From Gnetum montanum (Eukaryota; Streptophyta; Gnetopsida; Gnetales; Gnetaceae), in assembly GCA_015680685.1 (NCBI GenBank), contig MNCI01005623.1, positions 867,695-931,694 on the forward strand: DNA of 64,000 bases, written 5' to 3'. A model generated the notes under the pieces. It saw only the letters and a list, made by a program, of their open reading frames with translations. It had not been told where the DNA came from and made no database searches. Below, piece after piece: positions 21,004-33,744 of this stretch (the stretch's first letter is position 1; the number at the start of each line of letters is the position of its first letter). The position numbers were made by a program, and so were the translations under genes.

Positions 21004-21824
21004 CACCAAATTTGCATGGTATAACATTTGTAACTACATCCTATGAAACTTGAGGTAAATGTGAAGCTTATAATCCATGAGGGGAAATCTCACATGTTTC
21101 ATACTTTTAGTGCTAAAAATGCATCATGAGTGGCCAATGCCTCATTCCCCAAGTGAAAAGTATCACCTAGTACCTATATTTAGGCTTGGGGGTTCAAAAT
21201 GCCTTTACAGATGCCAAAAATGATACTTTGATGGGTTTTATGGGGGATATACACTTTTCTACACTCTAAACATCTACATGAGGTAGATATTACCTACTCC
21301 CAATGTGGAAGGGTGTGGATCACCTATTCCCAGCATGGAAGGGTAGACCTCAATGTGGAAGGGTATGATGGAATCTATGCTCAATGTGGAGCCTTCACCC
21401 CTAGTGTGGAGACTGTATGCTCAGCATGGAGATGGCCTCCCCCTAGCATAGAAGCCACATGCACTAGGTTTTAACATCCCATGCACTCCAACAAGGATGA
21501 CAGAAGGCCCAACATAGAAGATCTACCTCCAACATATATGGTGTATCCCTATTACTATTTATAGTAAATGGAATGGACATGGGGATTTGACACTTTTCAT
21601 ACATGGTAACCTCCAAAAATGAGCATCCATCTCACCTGTACGTGGAAAAAATTTGTAACTAATCTAACCAAATTATAGTAATTTTTTAGCCCAATCCACA
21701 ACCTAAACCTTATAAAAATAAGCCTCCAACACCATCTTCAAGTTTCACACTTTGGAAGTTTTTAAGCATTTTAGCACCCAAGAGCTCTTGCAAACTTACA
21801 AAAATGTAGCTTCTTTAGGCCTTC
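20996..21824 (+). mobile_element. E2 3' LTR, first 829 bases
   Basis: Starts TGAAACACCACCAAATTTGCATGG. U3 contains repeated words of the type AATGTGGAAGGGT and CAGCATGGA (21300-21450). TATAAAAA lies at 21711-21718, an offset close to that of L0. It is cut at 21824 by the insertion of E3; the rest must lie beyond the window. Confidence 0.75.
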
Positions 21825-23514
21825 TATAGTGACTAAAAATGTCAAGGGTTGGAATGGTGCACTGAGAGATTTGTAGTAATACAAATTTGACCCTACATCT
21901 ATGTGAGGACTTGCTAGAAGTGGAGGCGGGGTGCCCAGAACAGTCTTGTTGATTGAACTAGGACTTACGAGGTGTTATGTTGAAATGAGTGCTAAGGGTT
22001 TACACAGTGTTTGAAACATCCATGGTGTCAACTAGGGTGAGCATAGTTGAGGTTTTCGGTGCAAAACAATGATGCAAACATGCGAATACATGCAGAAAAA
22101 TGGTGAGAAATGTGAGTAAAATGTTAAAATGAGGGAGAAAATGCTAAAAATGTGTAGGATGTAAACAAGAGAGAAAGTGGCACCACCCCAAGTTAGCGGA
22201 GTGTAGTTAACTAAAAAGAAAAGGTGAGGAGGTACATGGTGTATAGACAAGCATAGTAGGTAGCATAGTCATAGTCTTAGAGTGTCTAGGCTATGAAAAT
22301 TGATGTCAGTCATGAATTTTAAACCTATTGGGTTGGAAGCCATGGTGTCCTGTAGGCTATGGTGGTCTATGGGATGCAACAATGTTGTGGTGATGTGTAA
22401 CAGTCCAAGTGGTATTCCAAAGTTCACCAAAATGCCAAGTGTGCTTAGGTGCTAGAGTGCTCTGGATGCAAGTTTGCTAGTTGAATGCTTCAAAATGCCA
22501 ACCCCTAGAACGTGGAATGTTGGGGTATTTATAGGCCTAGGAATAGCATAAATCATGGATCAGATGCCATGTGGTAGAGGCATAGTTAAGACTATGCTAA
22601 CCCCAACTATGCTTCCACTAAAGAAAATGGTGTTCTATTGATGTGCTCTAATGAACCCTATGAGACTACCAAACTATGACTATGATACCAAGGCTGCATT
22701 TGCGAGTTCCAAACAAATTGCAATGTACCTTAAAACAATGAAAAATATTGTAGTTTTGGAGACTATGCTCCTAGACTATATTGTACACTCTCTCAAGTGG
22801 TGTCAAGCATAGTTACAATTTTGAGGGTAAATGGAGGGTGCAAAGAAATGCAAATTTCTTATCTTACTTGCTGAAGGAATGTTGGAGCTGAGATGAAGGC
22901 TAGTGTTAAGTTCTAAAAGCTTTTGGAGGTAGTTCTAGTTGACTACACTGACTACATTCTAGAGTGTATTCCAATAGTTAGAAAAATTTTGCAAAAAATA
23001 TGTTTCAGTGTAGACTATGCTGACTACACTCTAGAGCATAGTCCCAGTAGTGAGAGCATAGCCTTGACACATAGAAAAATCTAGTAGAAACTAATGTATT
23101 CATGCATGACTATGGTAACTATGCTCTGGAGTGTAGTAGGAAGTGTAGGCTCAAAAGTTAGAAAATCTGCCAAACTATTTCTTCCATGCCAACCAAGCCT
23201 GACAGCTTCTACCTTGACACCTAGGAAAATTTGCAAAACTAGCTATTCCTATGAAAACTACATTGACTATGCTCTAAAGCGTAGTCCTAGTAGTGAAAGT
23301 GTAGTTAGGACAATTAGAACATTTTGTAGCTTCTATCATAACTTAGAAAAATCTTGCAAATCTAGGTCATCTATGTTAACTATGCTAACTATTCTTTAGA
23401 GTGTAGTCCTAGCAGTGGGAATCATAATATCAACACTTAGAAGAATTTGCCAAGTTTTCACACTTAGACAAATTTGTAGTCAAAACTTAGGAGCCCAAAT
23501 TTGGTAGTGTTTCA
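21825..23514 (-). mobile_element. E3 3' LTR
   Basis: In sense it starts TGAAACACTACCAAATTT (23514) and ends GTCACTATA (21825), a CA changed to TA. The end block aligns with the ends of the E1 and E5 LTRs (GGTGCCC.GAA..GTCTTG..GATTGAA on the plus strand). Reverse TATAAATA lies at 22526-22533. Its U3 words are GACTATGCT...AGAGCATAGTC, another palindromic variant. The PPT follows at 23515, so it is the 3' LTR of a minus-strand element. Bases 21820-21824 (CCTTC) would be the target duplication. Confidence 0.82.
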
Positions 23515-23580
23515 TTGGCCCCTCTTTGTTGACGTCTAGAGGAGTGGCCTAAGAGACATCAACAAAGAACACAAAATACC
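23503..23580 (-). promoter_or_regulatory. E3 PPT hairpin
   Basis: CTTTGTTGACGTC and GACATCAACAAAG pair as inner arms around a ~20-base loop, with GGTAGTGTTT and AAAATACC outside. The PPT in sense is AACAAAGAGGGG, followed by the LTR start. The inner arms are nearly perfect although the rest of E3 is badly decayed. Confidence 0.75.
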
Positions 23581-24046
23581 ATAGTAGGCCCAACACCAAC
23601 ATCACTTATCAATACCTAACCAAATGCTACTTCACCATGCTCAAGAGTGCCAAGGGTAATGGTATGCTAGAGATAAAGGATGTAGTGAATGCATGATAAA
23701 TGGTGTAGGAAATGAGATGTGAATAGTGTGATACTACAAGATGTAGCACCATGGTGGCTTGTTGCCAAAATAGTGATCTCTCATCATAGTGCTTATGTGA
23801 AGGTTGATGTGGGTTCAAGGTTGGACCAATTGTGAAATTACAGCTTTGCTAAATGCTTGGGAACATGTTTTTCCCCAAATTCATTGCTCTTATTTTTGCA
23901 TTTTTTACTTTTTAACTATGAGGGAAACCTGCTTTGGGTTTTGCACATTATGGGATGCTAGCTATGGGATGATTTCCATCAGGTGGACTACATGCCACCT
24001 AATGGGCATTGCTTTGAGGCAACAGTGTTGCATTCGTAGGATAGGT
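23581..24046 (+). other. E3 stretch after the hairpin, no intact gene
   Basis: Near the hairpin, minus-strand traces of the hydrophobic sense ORF of E1 and E5 can be read (HLVRY, VMLVLGLLWYF). Beyond that an 86-codon plus-strand ORF at 23804-24064 has no motif I know. Confidence 0.4.
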
Positions 24047-24160
24047 GTTTCCTCCCTAGGATGAGTTGCATTACATCCACTTGGGCTTTGACCAACCCAT
24101 AGAGGCTCCCCATGGGACAAGTTGTGTCACATCAACCATGGGTTCTACAGTTGATGTAGA
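24047..24160 (+). pseudogene. E3 remnant of the antisense ORF
   Basis: Antisense to E3. One frame reads P*DELHYI, FDQPIEAPHGTSCVTSTM and VDVE, which aligns without gaps to PDELCYI, FDLPTDASHAASCVTHVM and AVEQ of E5. It extends the aORF to a third, older element. Confidence 0.55.
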
Positions 24161-24879
24161 GAAGGTGCCATGTGCATCAAAGGGGTCACAAGCTCAATGA
24201 TGCAAGGGAAGGTATGAAAATGCAAGGTAAAAAAGGGGGAATGCAAGTAGGCTATAGTGGGGTAATAGGGGTGTGCACTCTTAAGTAGCTTGGCTAGTCC
24301 AAATGGGAATGTTAGAGTAATATGGTGACTTGCTGTTGTGATGAGATGTGTCTCCCCACAACTACCTTTGAGGCTTCATCTTGTAAACATAACTCAGAGA
24401 AAACAAGAAAGTAACCACATAACATGAGCTGAGATTAAACTACTAGATGTGAGGGTGCTATAAGTGTTATAATAACTGGACCAGTTGCATGTGCTTGAAG
24501 AGCCAGTAAAGGTGCCAAGGTGATGACGTTGCAACTACTCCAAAGGGTTGTGCTGACGATGAGAGCCTAAAGCACTAGCACAATGCCCAAGGCCAGTAAT
24601 GCTACTAGTGTGGTTTGGAATTGGTAGTGCTGGAAACCATGGTAGGAGCTCCAGAGAGTCAACAAAATTCTCAATAGTGGTTCTAGAAGATCAGAAAATG
24701 TTAAGGGGAAAGGGCAATAATGCTAAAAATGTTCCAGAGGCCTCTCCTAATGATAGGAACTCCATTCTAGAACTGCAGTGTCACTGCCCCACCCACAAGA
24801 TATGGGCAAATGGTGTGGAGTTAAAAGTATTATCGCTTGCTTGCCTATAGAACTATTTGTGTTGAACTATGAACCCAAT
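24161..24879 (-). other. E3 stretch between aORF remnant and array 2, no gene seen
   Basis: A few short ORFs on both strands (for example 24599-24850, +) have no recognisable motif. By position it corresponds to 9546-10055 of E1. Confidence 0.4.
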
Positions 24880-25290
24880 TTAAGGTCTTGGTAGACCATA
24901 TGCTTTACTATTTAAGATCATAGGAGACCATGGACCTAGTTTAAGATCCTGGTAGACTGTGATATGCTAGTTTATAGTCCTACCAAACTACTCTATGATA
25001 GTTTAGCATTGTAGCAAATGGTGGATGTTGTGCTAGTTTAACATCATGATCCAAGAATGACTATGCTAGTTTAATGTCATAGCAAACTTGATGTGCTAGT
25101 TTATAGTCATAATAGACTTGTTGTACTAGTTTATAATTATAGCAAACTTTCTATGCCAGTTTATAGCCATACCAGACTAGATGTGCCAATTTATAGTCAT
25201 AGTAGGCTATCTATGTCAATTTATAGTCATAGCAGACTCTTTGTGCTATTTTATAGTCATAGTGGACTATCACTTACCTTGCTTTTTCAT
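24880..25290 (-). repeat. E3 array 2
   Basis: About ten units of ~32-40 bases. On the plus strand they read CTAGTTTATAGTCATAGCAGACT, i.e. sense AGTCTGCTATGACTATAAACTAG, the same core as in E1 array 2. The regular spacing gives open frames reading YSHSRL repeatedly; I treat these as artefacts. Confidence 0.88.
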
Positions 25291-28200
25291 AGATGAGATG
25301 CTGCATGCTATACATAGTACGGCTTTAGATATGAGTGGTTCATTGGATTGGCAAATTCATTACTATCATGGTCAACAAGCTTGAATGCTCCATTGTCATA
25401 GGCCTTGAAGACTAAGAAAGGCCTTTCCCAGTTGGTTGATAATTTGTCTACAAGTTCACAAATGGCCTTGAGAACTAAGTTCCCTTTCTTGATCAAGCAT
25501 TGATGCTAATTATGATAGTGATTCTATCGTTGTGTTTGTTGGTACCACTTAATATGATCAAGTGTCTACATGTGCTCCTCCTCTATTAAGTCAAGATTCA
25601 TGGTTCTCAACTCATCATTTTGAGCCTCATTGATAAAGCTTGAGAGGATGACATGGAGTGATGGAACCTAGAATTCAAGAGGAAAAATAGCTATAGAGCC
25701 ATAAACCAAACTATATGGTATCTTACCTATTGCAATTTAGTGTGTTGTGTAGTAGGCCTAGAGTGCATAGATCAATTGCTTGTGCCATCATCACTTGTTG
25801 CTACTAAGCATATTCTTCAAAAGATTGATGATGACCTTATTCATGGCCTCCACTTGGCAATTTGCCTATATATATTAGTGTAACAAAAAGGAATGCTTAA
25901 TTATAAAGTGCTCACGAAAGGCTTTGATCTCAATACTGCTAAACTATGGCCTATTATTTGTGACTATGGTCATGCGTAAACAAAAATGGATCACTATGTT
26001 ATTGAGTATGAATTTGTAGACCTGCTACGATGTAGTCTTCCTATGGAGAATAGCCTCAACCCACTTCATAAAATACTTAGTTGCAATTATAATGAAGCTA
26101 TGCCCTACGGAGAACTTAGGCATTATAGGCCCTATGATGTCCAACCTCCAACATTGGAACAACCATGTGATCTATGTTGTGTGAAGCTTAGTGGGTAGCA
26201 TGTGCATTAAGTTGTCATCACATTGACATGTGTTGCACATCTTGACCTTGGAGATGCAATCATGCTCCATGTAAGGCCAATAGTAGCCTAAGCACCTAAG
26301 CTTCACTACCATTGCCTTGGATGCTATGTGAACTCTAGATAGTCCCTCATAGACTTGGTCAACAATCATCTATGCTTCATTGTTGCTAATGTATGTTAAC
26401 AGTATGCCATCGTAGGATCTATGACATAATGTGCTATCACCCACAATTACATACTACCATGATTTCTTTCACACTGCATCCTTTTAAGCAATGGTTAGAT
26501 GCTACGAAGGTTCATCCTGTAGAAAGTACACCTTAATGTCACTGTACCATTCTGCTACGTGGGTTGTGCTTACTATGGCTATAAATGCAATGTTGGTTAT
26601 TTGTGTGATAGACATAATCTAATCTACCATGGAGGTGGGAAATTCATGAAACATTTTAGGTGCAATTCTTAAGGCTAACATCATTGAGGCATCATCAATG
26701 GCATTTTTATTACAGGGGATATGTTGAATATCAACAATTGTAAATTTCTTGAGCAAGTGCTTCACCAGGTCACAATAAGGTTGCAAGTGTTATTCTTTAC
26801 AAGTGTAAACCTCTATGACCTAGTTGACAACCAATTGTGAGTCAGCTCAAATTTCTAGGTTTTGTATTCCTAGGTTGGGAGCTACTAAGATACCCCAGAG
26901 GAGATCCTCATACTCCGCCACATTGTTAGTGCATGGAAATGAAAAATGGTACACAAAGGATTAGATCTCTCTAGAGGGGAATGTGATTATGGTAGTGGCA
27001 CCACCCCCTTGGGAGGTTGAAGCACCATCAAAGTGTAAGAGTGCCTTGAAGTTATCAGGAACTTGACTTATGATGGTAACATGCTCATCTAGAAATTCTA
27101 GATCTATCATTGCTTGATCAGCAATTAGGAAAGTCATAAGTTGTGCAGCTATTGCTTGACCTTTGGTTGATTCCTGTGCAATGTAATGCATGTCAAACAC
27201 TGTAGTTATTTCTTTCCAATGTGTAATGAAACTATTCTCATAGATATTTGTTGTAATGGCTAGGAGTACATCACTTTTGTAGATTATGTTGACCTGGTTG
27301 TAGAAAAGATAATGCCTCCACTTCTTGAGTGTGAAGACTAAGGCAAGGTAGCTCTTTTCCACATCATTATACTTTTCTTCATAGGCAACCAATGCATGGC
27401 TTAGGTAGTATATTGGGACCTCTGTACCATCGTCTAAATTTTGGCAAAGTAGAGAAGTAATGGATAAATCAAAGGTAGCAAGGTAGATGTAGAAAGGTTT
27501 ATCTCTTTGCAGAGGGTAGACCGTTGGAAGTTGAGCCAGCTCTTATTTCAAGTTGTCAAATGCTTCTTGGCATTGAGGTGTCCACTTAAAGTGAACACCT
27601 TTTTTGAACAAGTGTCGCATTGGTTGCAACTTATTAGTCAGTCATGCGATAAACTGACATATGAATTGCCATCTACCTTGTAACCCTCATAGCTTCCTAA
27701 GGTTAGCTGGTGGTGCTAAGTTGATAATGGCCTTAACCTTATCAAGGTCTACATGTATGCCTACTTTAGATACCATGAAACCTAGCATGTGACCTATCTT
27801 GATTCCAAAGACACATTTCTTAGGATTTAACCTAAGTTCATGCTTCAAGAAACGTTTCCAAGTCATCGGCATGGTTGTATGCTACTTTGGACTTAACTAT
27901 TATATTGTCAATGTAATAATTGAGTAGACATAATAGGTAATTGCTAAAAATGTACATCATGACTTGTTGATAAGTCACTCCTACATTCTTTAGTCCAAAA
28001 GGCATCATGGTGTAGCAAAATGTACCTCAAGGGGTCATAAAGGTAGTACTAACCTAGTGCTCTGGGTTGATCCAAATCTGTTTGTAACCTAAGAACCCAT
28101 CCATGAAGGACAGCAAGGCATGACCAACCATAGTATCGACCAATTAGTCAATACTAGGCAATAGCAAATGGCCTTTAATGGTTGCCTTGTTCAAGTCCCA

Positions 28201-28640
28201 AAAGTCTATGCAAATGTGTATACTTCCATTTTTCTTAGGTACAACCATGATGTTAAAGACCCAATCTATGTAGTCAACTACCCAGATAAAACTAGCTTTA
28301 TAGAGCTTGGTGATTTCATCATGAACTGCCAATGCCACCTTAGGCCTAACCTAGCAAGCTTTTTGCTTAACTAGTTTTATGCTGGGATCAAGGATTATGT
28401 TGTGTTGTACTATGCTAAGATCTAGGCGTAGCATGTCCTCATAATACCATGCAAATTCCTTGATGTTTTCATTAAGTACTCTTGCAATGTTTTGGGCATG
28501 TTGACGCTTTAGCAAGGAACTAAGTTTCAATGCCTTTACCTCATCACTAGGTGTTGCTACAAGGATTTTTACAATAGGATCCTCAATGACCTAACCTACC
28601 TCTAGATCTAGAGCCCTAACTAGATGGTTTGGCTAGTCTA
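25290..28640 (-). pseudogene. pol: E3 pol, decayed
   Basis: Read on the minus strand. Integrase (26369 down to ~25300) has VYEGLSRVHIASKAM, CNTCQCDDN, a core in which TNN replaces TDN near 25960, and KGNLVLKAICELVDK before MNHSYLKPYYV. The aRNase H lies at ~26640-26960. RNase H (27392-26961) has YNDVEKSYLALVFTLKKWRHYLF and QESTKGQAIA. RT (28370-27560) has WVFNIMVVPKK, DFWDLNKATI, LSFMDGFLGYKQIWINPEH and YIDN at 27904-27915, where YxDD has lost its second Asp. LNPKKCVFGIKIGHML follows. At the two codons where E1, E4 and E5 have TGA, E3 has TTA and CAA. Confidence 0.88.
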
Positions 28641-30701
28641 GCAGTGCCCCTACAAATGTTATGTATTCATCGTAGGCTATGGGCTCAAGGTCTAGGCATT
28701 GTGGGTCAATGCATCATGTCAGATCCCCATGGAACCTAGTAAGGACCAAATGTGAGTGAAGATGCTCATACATAGTCATGTTGGAAATCCTGCAAACAAT
28801 CCTATAAAAACAACTAGAAAAATTTCAAGCCACGCCTGTCTTAATGAGAGAAATATGTGCAAAATGAAGAAAACCAATGCAATAAAATTTCACTTAACTA
28901 TGAAAATGTGGTTTTAAAAGGAAAGGGATGCATGGGTCGACTTTAGGCCTTAGAAAGCCATGAGGTGTCAATTTAAGGTCATAGTGGATTATGGAGTGCT
29001 AGTTTAAGGTCTTCGTGGACCATGATGTGCACTAGATCTATCATTCAAGCAAGGCTTGGAGTGCTTGGGATGCAAAGTTAAACTAGACATTCACTGGTCA
29101 ATGAGAAAAATTTAAAATTTTAAGTGGTCCCAGGGGGTATAAAAGAATGTTTCACCTTGGGTAAATTTGTCCTTGTCAAAGTTGGAAATGAAAACATTTC
29201 AAAGCATTTCATAGTTGGAAGAGCTTAGTCACTAGAATGTCACACTGAAGTGGACACCAGCACCCTAAGCTAACCAATGTGGATGAGGGAGAGCGAGCAC
29301 TAGCATGCCTACTATGAGCACATGTGGAGATGTGAAGGGCACAACCATCCACTAGGTACCCTAACTAAGCTCTCCCCTTTTTTGTTTTTTTTATCTACTT
29401 TGCTTTTCTTTGCTTTGCTTAAGGATCTGGGGCTTGTGTCGGTGGTGCCCTACCATTAAAAGGGTCACTGCCACCATGGCCACTTCAACCCCCATGGCCA
29501 TGAGGGATGCATGTGTGTTGGGAGAGGAGATGGTTTCATTGCATGAAGGTTTTTTGACTCAGAATTTGCATTTGCATGAGGGTTTTGTAGGTAGAGCAAG
29601 GTGCAAGGGCTTGCAATGTTTTGTAGTAGCCATGGTCACTGCAGCGATTGATGTTGCCATAAGGAGGGGAAAGGCCACAAGCCTTTGTGGGGCTTACTAT
29701 GAATAGGCATTTTGATATAAAATTTTTCTTGTTTATTCTCCAGCATGATTGAAGGGTGACCAAGGAATGTGGCAGAGATGGAGATTTGGTAATAGCCTTA
29801 GGACTACTACCTACAGGGTAGGGGCTATGGAAAAATCTGCAAACTTTTGTTAGGATAGGGATGTGGGCATCAGTGGTTGCCTTAAGCAACACACCACAAG
29901 ATAGGGTTGCAAAAATGGACCACCTTTTTGGACATTTTAAGATTTCAAATGTGGAATAGAAATTAGGGCATTGATGATGGTTGCCAAGAGTAGCCACCAC
30001 AGGGGTTGAAGATGTGGTAGACGGCTCTGCAAAAAAAAAATTCTATTTTACATTGTGAAGTTTTGTTGTGTGGGGTAGGGAATTTTGGGCTTGGCACACA
30101 ACTAGGGAGGGCTAACTATGTGCACAGAGCTCTGTAGGAAATATTTTTTTATTTTTAAAATTTTGGCTATGGTTGCATAACCACTAGGGCTAAGGGAGGC
30201 ATGGTGCCCTGTGGCAAGAACACATAGCTGAGGGAGCTACAAGGAGGGTGATGCTCAGGGCACATTCTCTATGTTTTTCTTTTAGGCAAGGTAAGTAATG
30301 TTGTGTGCCATAGCACCATTAGTATAGACTATGTGGCCAGGAGGACCATGACCATGACTGGTACTTGGCATGTAGGGAACGGTCAGAGCAGCAAGTTTGT
30401 TTTTTAAAAAAAAAATTGAAATTTTGGGGCTACACTCCATGGAGAATGTAGCTAGTAGTTAAAATTTTTCTAGCTACCTAAGATTGCACTCCCTAGTCTC
30501 TAGATCATAGTTGATGTAAGCTAGAGTTAGAAAAAATTTGCATGTTTTCTAGACTACGCTTCCAAAGGTAGCCTAGAGTTAGAAAAATTTACAATTTTTG
30601 GACCGCATTTCCTAGAGTTAGAAAATTTTTGAAAATTTTTTACAAAAATGCTAACTTGTGAAATGTAAAATGCTATTGCAAAATTTCCAAAACATGCAAC
30701 A
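28641..30701 (-). other. E3 upstream stretch: array 1 remnant, no gag or protease
   Basis: Two to three array 1 units (plus strand GCTAGTTTAAGGTCTTCGTGGACC-like) lie at ~28935-29030. From there to the start of E4 at 30702 I see no gag or protease motif. A 154-codon minus-strand ORF (30000-29536) has no recognisable domain. CTAGAGTTAGAAAAATTT-like words repeat about four times at ~30430-30640. E3 resumes beyond E4 at 50447. Confidence 0.5.
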
Positions 30702-32454
30702 TGTACTGTCCAAAATCGTCAACGTAAGGCTAGAGGAAAAACAAACACCAAAGGACCTCTGAAGAGATATAGACGACCCTACCTTCGAGTGAGGGCAAGC
30801 TAGAAAAACAAAGGCAGAGTGCCTTGGATGATCTACATGCAGATCAACCAAGGACTTCCCTGAGCATACGCTATTGCCTGTGTTGGGGTTATCATCACGA
30901 AACGTGAAACAGAGAAAATGATGTAACACAAAGCAACGTAACGAAACGTAAAGAAACATAAAGTAACGTAATGGAACATAACGAAACGTAAATAAACGTA
31001 ATGGAACATAAATGTAAGAAAAATGTATGTAGGAACATGCAATGGAATGGAACAATGAAAAAAGTAAATTAGAATAGGACAATGGATGGAAAATAATGAA
31101 CAATGTTGTATTAATCAACAAGAGGTGTGCACTAGTCAAAATGTAGTTGCATTGCAAGTCGAATGTTAAGCTCCAATGTGAGGTGTTTACAGGCGCTGGG
31201 AATCATGTGCGTTCGGGCTTAGGATTACTTGTTTTCTTGCTTCAAATTTTTCCAACCTTGTTTATGTCTATAAATAGGGTATTTATTCATTTGTCTAGGC
31301 CTAGGAGTAGGAATGAATGAGATCGATGGCTACGAGATGAGAGAAAAATGGATCGCATGACAGGTGTACATGGAAAAACTACATTCTAGACAAACTGCAC
31401 TGTATCTTACAACACAAGCTAGCTTACGCCCATGGAAGCAATGTAAGGGCTTGACAAGCTCACAAATGGTGGAGCTTACAATGAAAATTTACAATGAACT
31501 TGCAATTAAAATTTGACTCTGGCTCGCTTGGAACTTCGTGGTCTCTTGGATCGACTACTGTAGGATGTTGATTTGAAATGTTTTTTATGTTTCACCAAGG
31601 TTGTCAGTGTGATTTGATCTTGCCTTGGCATGTCTTCGGCATGTGTCTAAAATGTTTTATGCCACTTTTGGTAGCTCATGTTGGGCTCATGCTATTAGCG
31701 TAACCTCAGCGTGACCTGGGCGTGAGCTAGGTGTGAGCTTGGCGTGAGCTAGTTAGAATGGTTCATTTCACATTGAATCCTGATTTTCAAGGCCTGTCCT
31801 TCAAGTGTAACTATTGCCTGTCCTTTGGGGCCACCTATAGGCTAATTTTGAGCTTGTTTATACTTGATTTAAGCCATCTTGGTAACTCATGCTGGGCTCA
31901 CGTTGTTAGTGTGACTCCAACATGATCCTAGCATGACCTGGGCGTGAGCTAGGTGTGACCCAGGTGTAACCAAGCTAAAATGTCATGTTTCACACCCAAA
32001 ATTTGATTTTTTTGGAGCCTGTTAATAAGTAGAACTATTTCCTATCCTTATAAGTTGAGTTGATGCTAAAATTGTGCTTGGAACTAGTTTAGACTAGTTT
32101 CCATTTGGTCATGCTAGGCTTATGCTCCAACATGACCCCAGCGTGACCTGGGTGTGACTTGAGTGTAAGCAGTGGAAACAGTGTATTTTTGAGCCTGAAA
32201 TTAGGATTCTAAGGGCTAGGAACCTGGGGTAACCATTAGTGGACCTTTAGGATGACTTGTACCTTCAAAATTAAGCTATTTTAACACTATTTTAAGGCTG
32301 TTTTGAGTTACTCTCACTGGGGGTAAGCTAGCTTTATAGCATGAGTGAGCTGGATGGAGTTCTGTGCTGTAGTCAAGATTTTTCTTCTCAAGACTCAAGA
32401 GGCTCTGAATTGTTCTCATTTCAAAGTGTTGAGCTAAAATTTTGTGGTGTTTCA
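30702..32454 (-). mobile_element. E4 3' LTR
   Basis: Sense start TGAAACACCACAAAATTTTAGC (32454), sense end TTTTGGACAGTACA (30702). U3 words are GCGTGAGC and TGACCTGGGCGTGAGCTAGG-like (31690-32170). Towards U5 an AAACGTAA/GAACATAA microrepeat (30900-31030) produces a spurious long ORF. The end block aligns with the end of L0. Confidence 0.88.
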
Positions 32455-32522
32455 TTGGCCCCTCTTTGTTGATGTTTGGAGGAATCTACCCAAGAGGCGT
32501 CAACAAAGAAGTACAAAACACC
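32446..32522 (-). promoter_or_regulatory. E4 PPT hairpin
   Basis: Inner arms CTTTGTTGATG and GCGTCAACAAAG, outer arms GGTGTTT and AAACACC. The sense PPT AACAAAGAGGGG lies in the right arm next to the LTR start. Design as in E1, E3 and E5. Confidence 0.78.
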
Positions 32523-32544
32523 ATGAACGACCAAGTACCAAGCA

Positions 32545-33162
32545 TTGTCCATCGGCCCCTGGCCGAATGTCATCGCATCGCACTCAAAAGTACATTGGGT
32601 TGAGGGAAATGTGATTTGGGGGAAGAAAGGAATTGGTTGTGACTGGGGAAATCAAAAGATGATCAAGGGTTATAAGTGTTGCCAGAATTATGGGAGAGGA
32701 GTGTTCTCGCGTGAGCAAGTCATGTCATTGGTCTTTGTCAATAGCCGAGTTTTCAGCAGACTTAGAACTAGGACATTGGAGGTGTGCTTTTTAGAGAAAC
32801 AAAACCCTTGTGTTATGTTTAAGGGGGCCCGTTGTAAATAGCCAAATCCACACGGTGATGTGCCACATGATCATTCGCGGCATGAGTGTTCTCCTAAGAC
32901 AATTGTCTTCTCACCTAGGGCTTGTATGAGAAGAACCAATGATCTTTGGTCTATGATGTCCATGGGGTTATGGAGACCTTTTCCTTGTATTTTTCTCTTT
33001 GACCTTTTTTTGCATTTTTTTTGTCCTTTTGAAGGAGCTTGCCTTTTGTGTCGTACTCATGCTCATGCGCTTGCGTTTATATCATGTGATATGCATTGTG
33101 TTTTGTGTTGCAACTGCTCAGGAATCATAGTGGACAATAGTGCATCAAGATTTTTGGGATGA
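32545..33162 (+). pseudogene. E4 antisense ORF, 206 codons with one stop
   Basis: Antisense to E4, in the same place as the aORF of E1 and E5. One frame runs from 32545 to 33162 with a single TAG at 32839-32841. It holds basic and Cys-rich stretches (CRTHAHALAFISC, CVLCCNCSG) and a hydrophobic run FPCIFLFDLFLHFFCP. I could not align it convincingly with the E1/E5 aORF, so it may be a diverged homologue or chance. Confidence 0.35.
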
Positions 33163-33744
33163 ATATTGTATCAAGGGACTATAATTAAGTAGGGTAAAAG
33201 GATCATGATGAGGAATGGGAAATGTGGCAGGAGTTGGAAATGTACTTATGAATAGATTGATTAACCTAGTTGTGAGCGTCAGGAAGAATGTGATACCTTG
33301 TCGTCATGATGGAATGTATCTGTGTACGAACGTCTCAAGTGTGTCATCCTGCAAACATAGCTCAATGTATCTGTTGGAAATGTACTTATGAACAGATTGA
33401 TTAACCTAGTTGTGAGCGTCACAAAGAATGTAATACCTTGTCGTCATGATGGAATGTATCTATGTACGAACGTCTCAAGTGTGTCATGATGGAATGTATC
33501 TGTGTACGAACGTCTCAAGTGTGGACAAGGGAACCACAAATGATTTAGTTAGCTAAAGCACTTTAAAGTTGAACATAGCTGATGGAATGGAGCCATCATG
33601 TGAAGTTTCAAGGCAAACAAAGTCTCAAACAGCATCAATTTCATCAGGATCTATGTGGCCAATCAAGAGGTAGGTTCTTGGTGAGCACGTATGACTTATT
33701 GCAGCAGCATACCTTTTTAAATGATGCCAAGTTGTTAATGATGT
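33163..33744 (-). repeat. E4 stretch with a 140-bp tandem duplication
   Basis: A 140-base unit beginning GGAAATGTACTTATGAA occurs at 33236 and 33376. Within the second copy a 42-base piece (ATGGAATGTATCTGTGTACG...) is duplicated once more to about 33520. No gene is seen here. Confidence 0.85.

Noticed and set aside
25093-25296. 67-codon ORF with repeated YSHSRL
   Set aside because: A product of the regular units of E3 array 2.
29536-30000. 154-codon minus-strand ORF in the E3 upstream stretch as a possible gag
   Set aside because: No YNGEGDP, LDWY or knuckle-like motif, and no similarity to the E4 or E5 gag by eye.
30651-31157. 168-codon minus-strand ORF and its 5' LTR counterpart at 48691-49080
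   Set aside because: It lies in the LTR, and its YVPLRYFMF-like repeats come from an AAACGTAA microrepeat. No start context or motif supports a protein.
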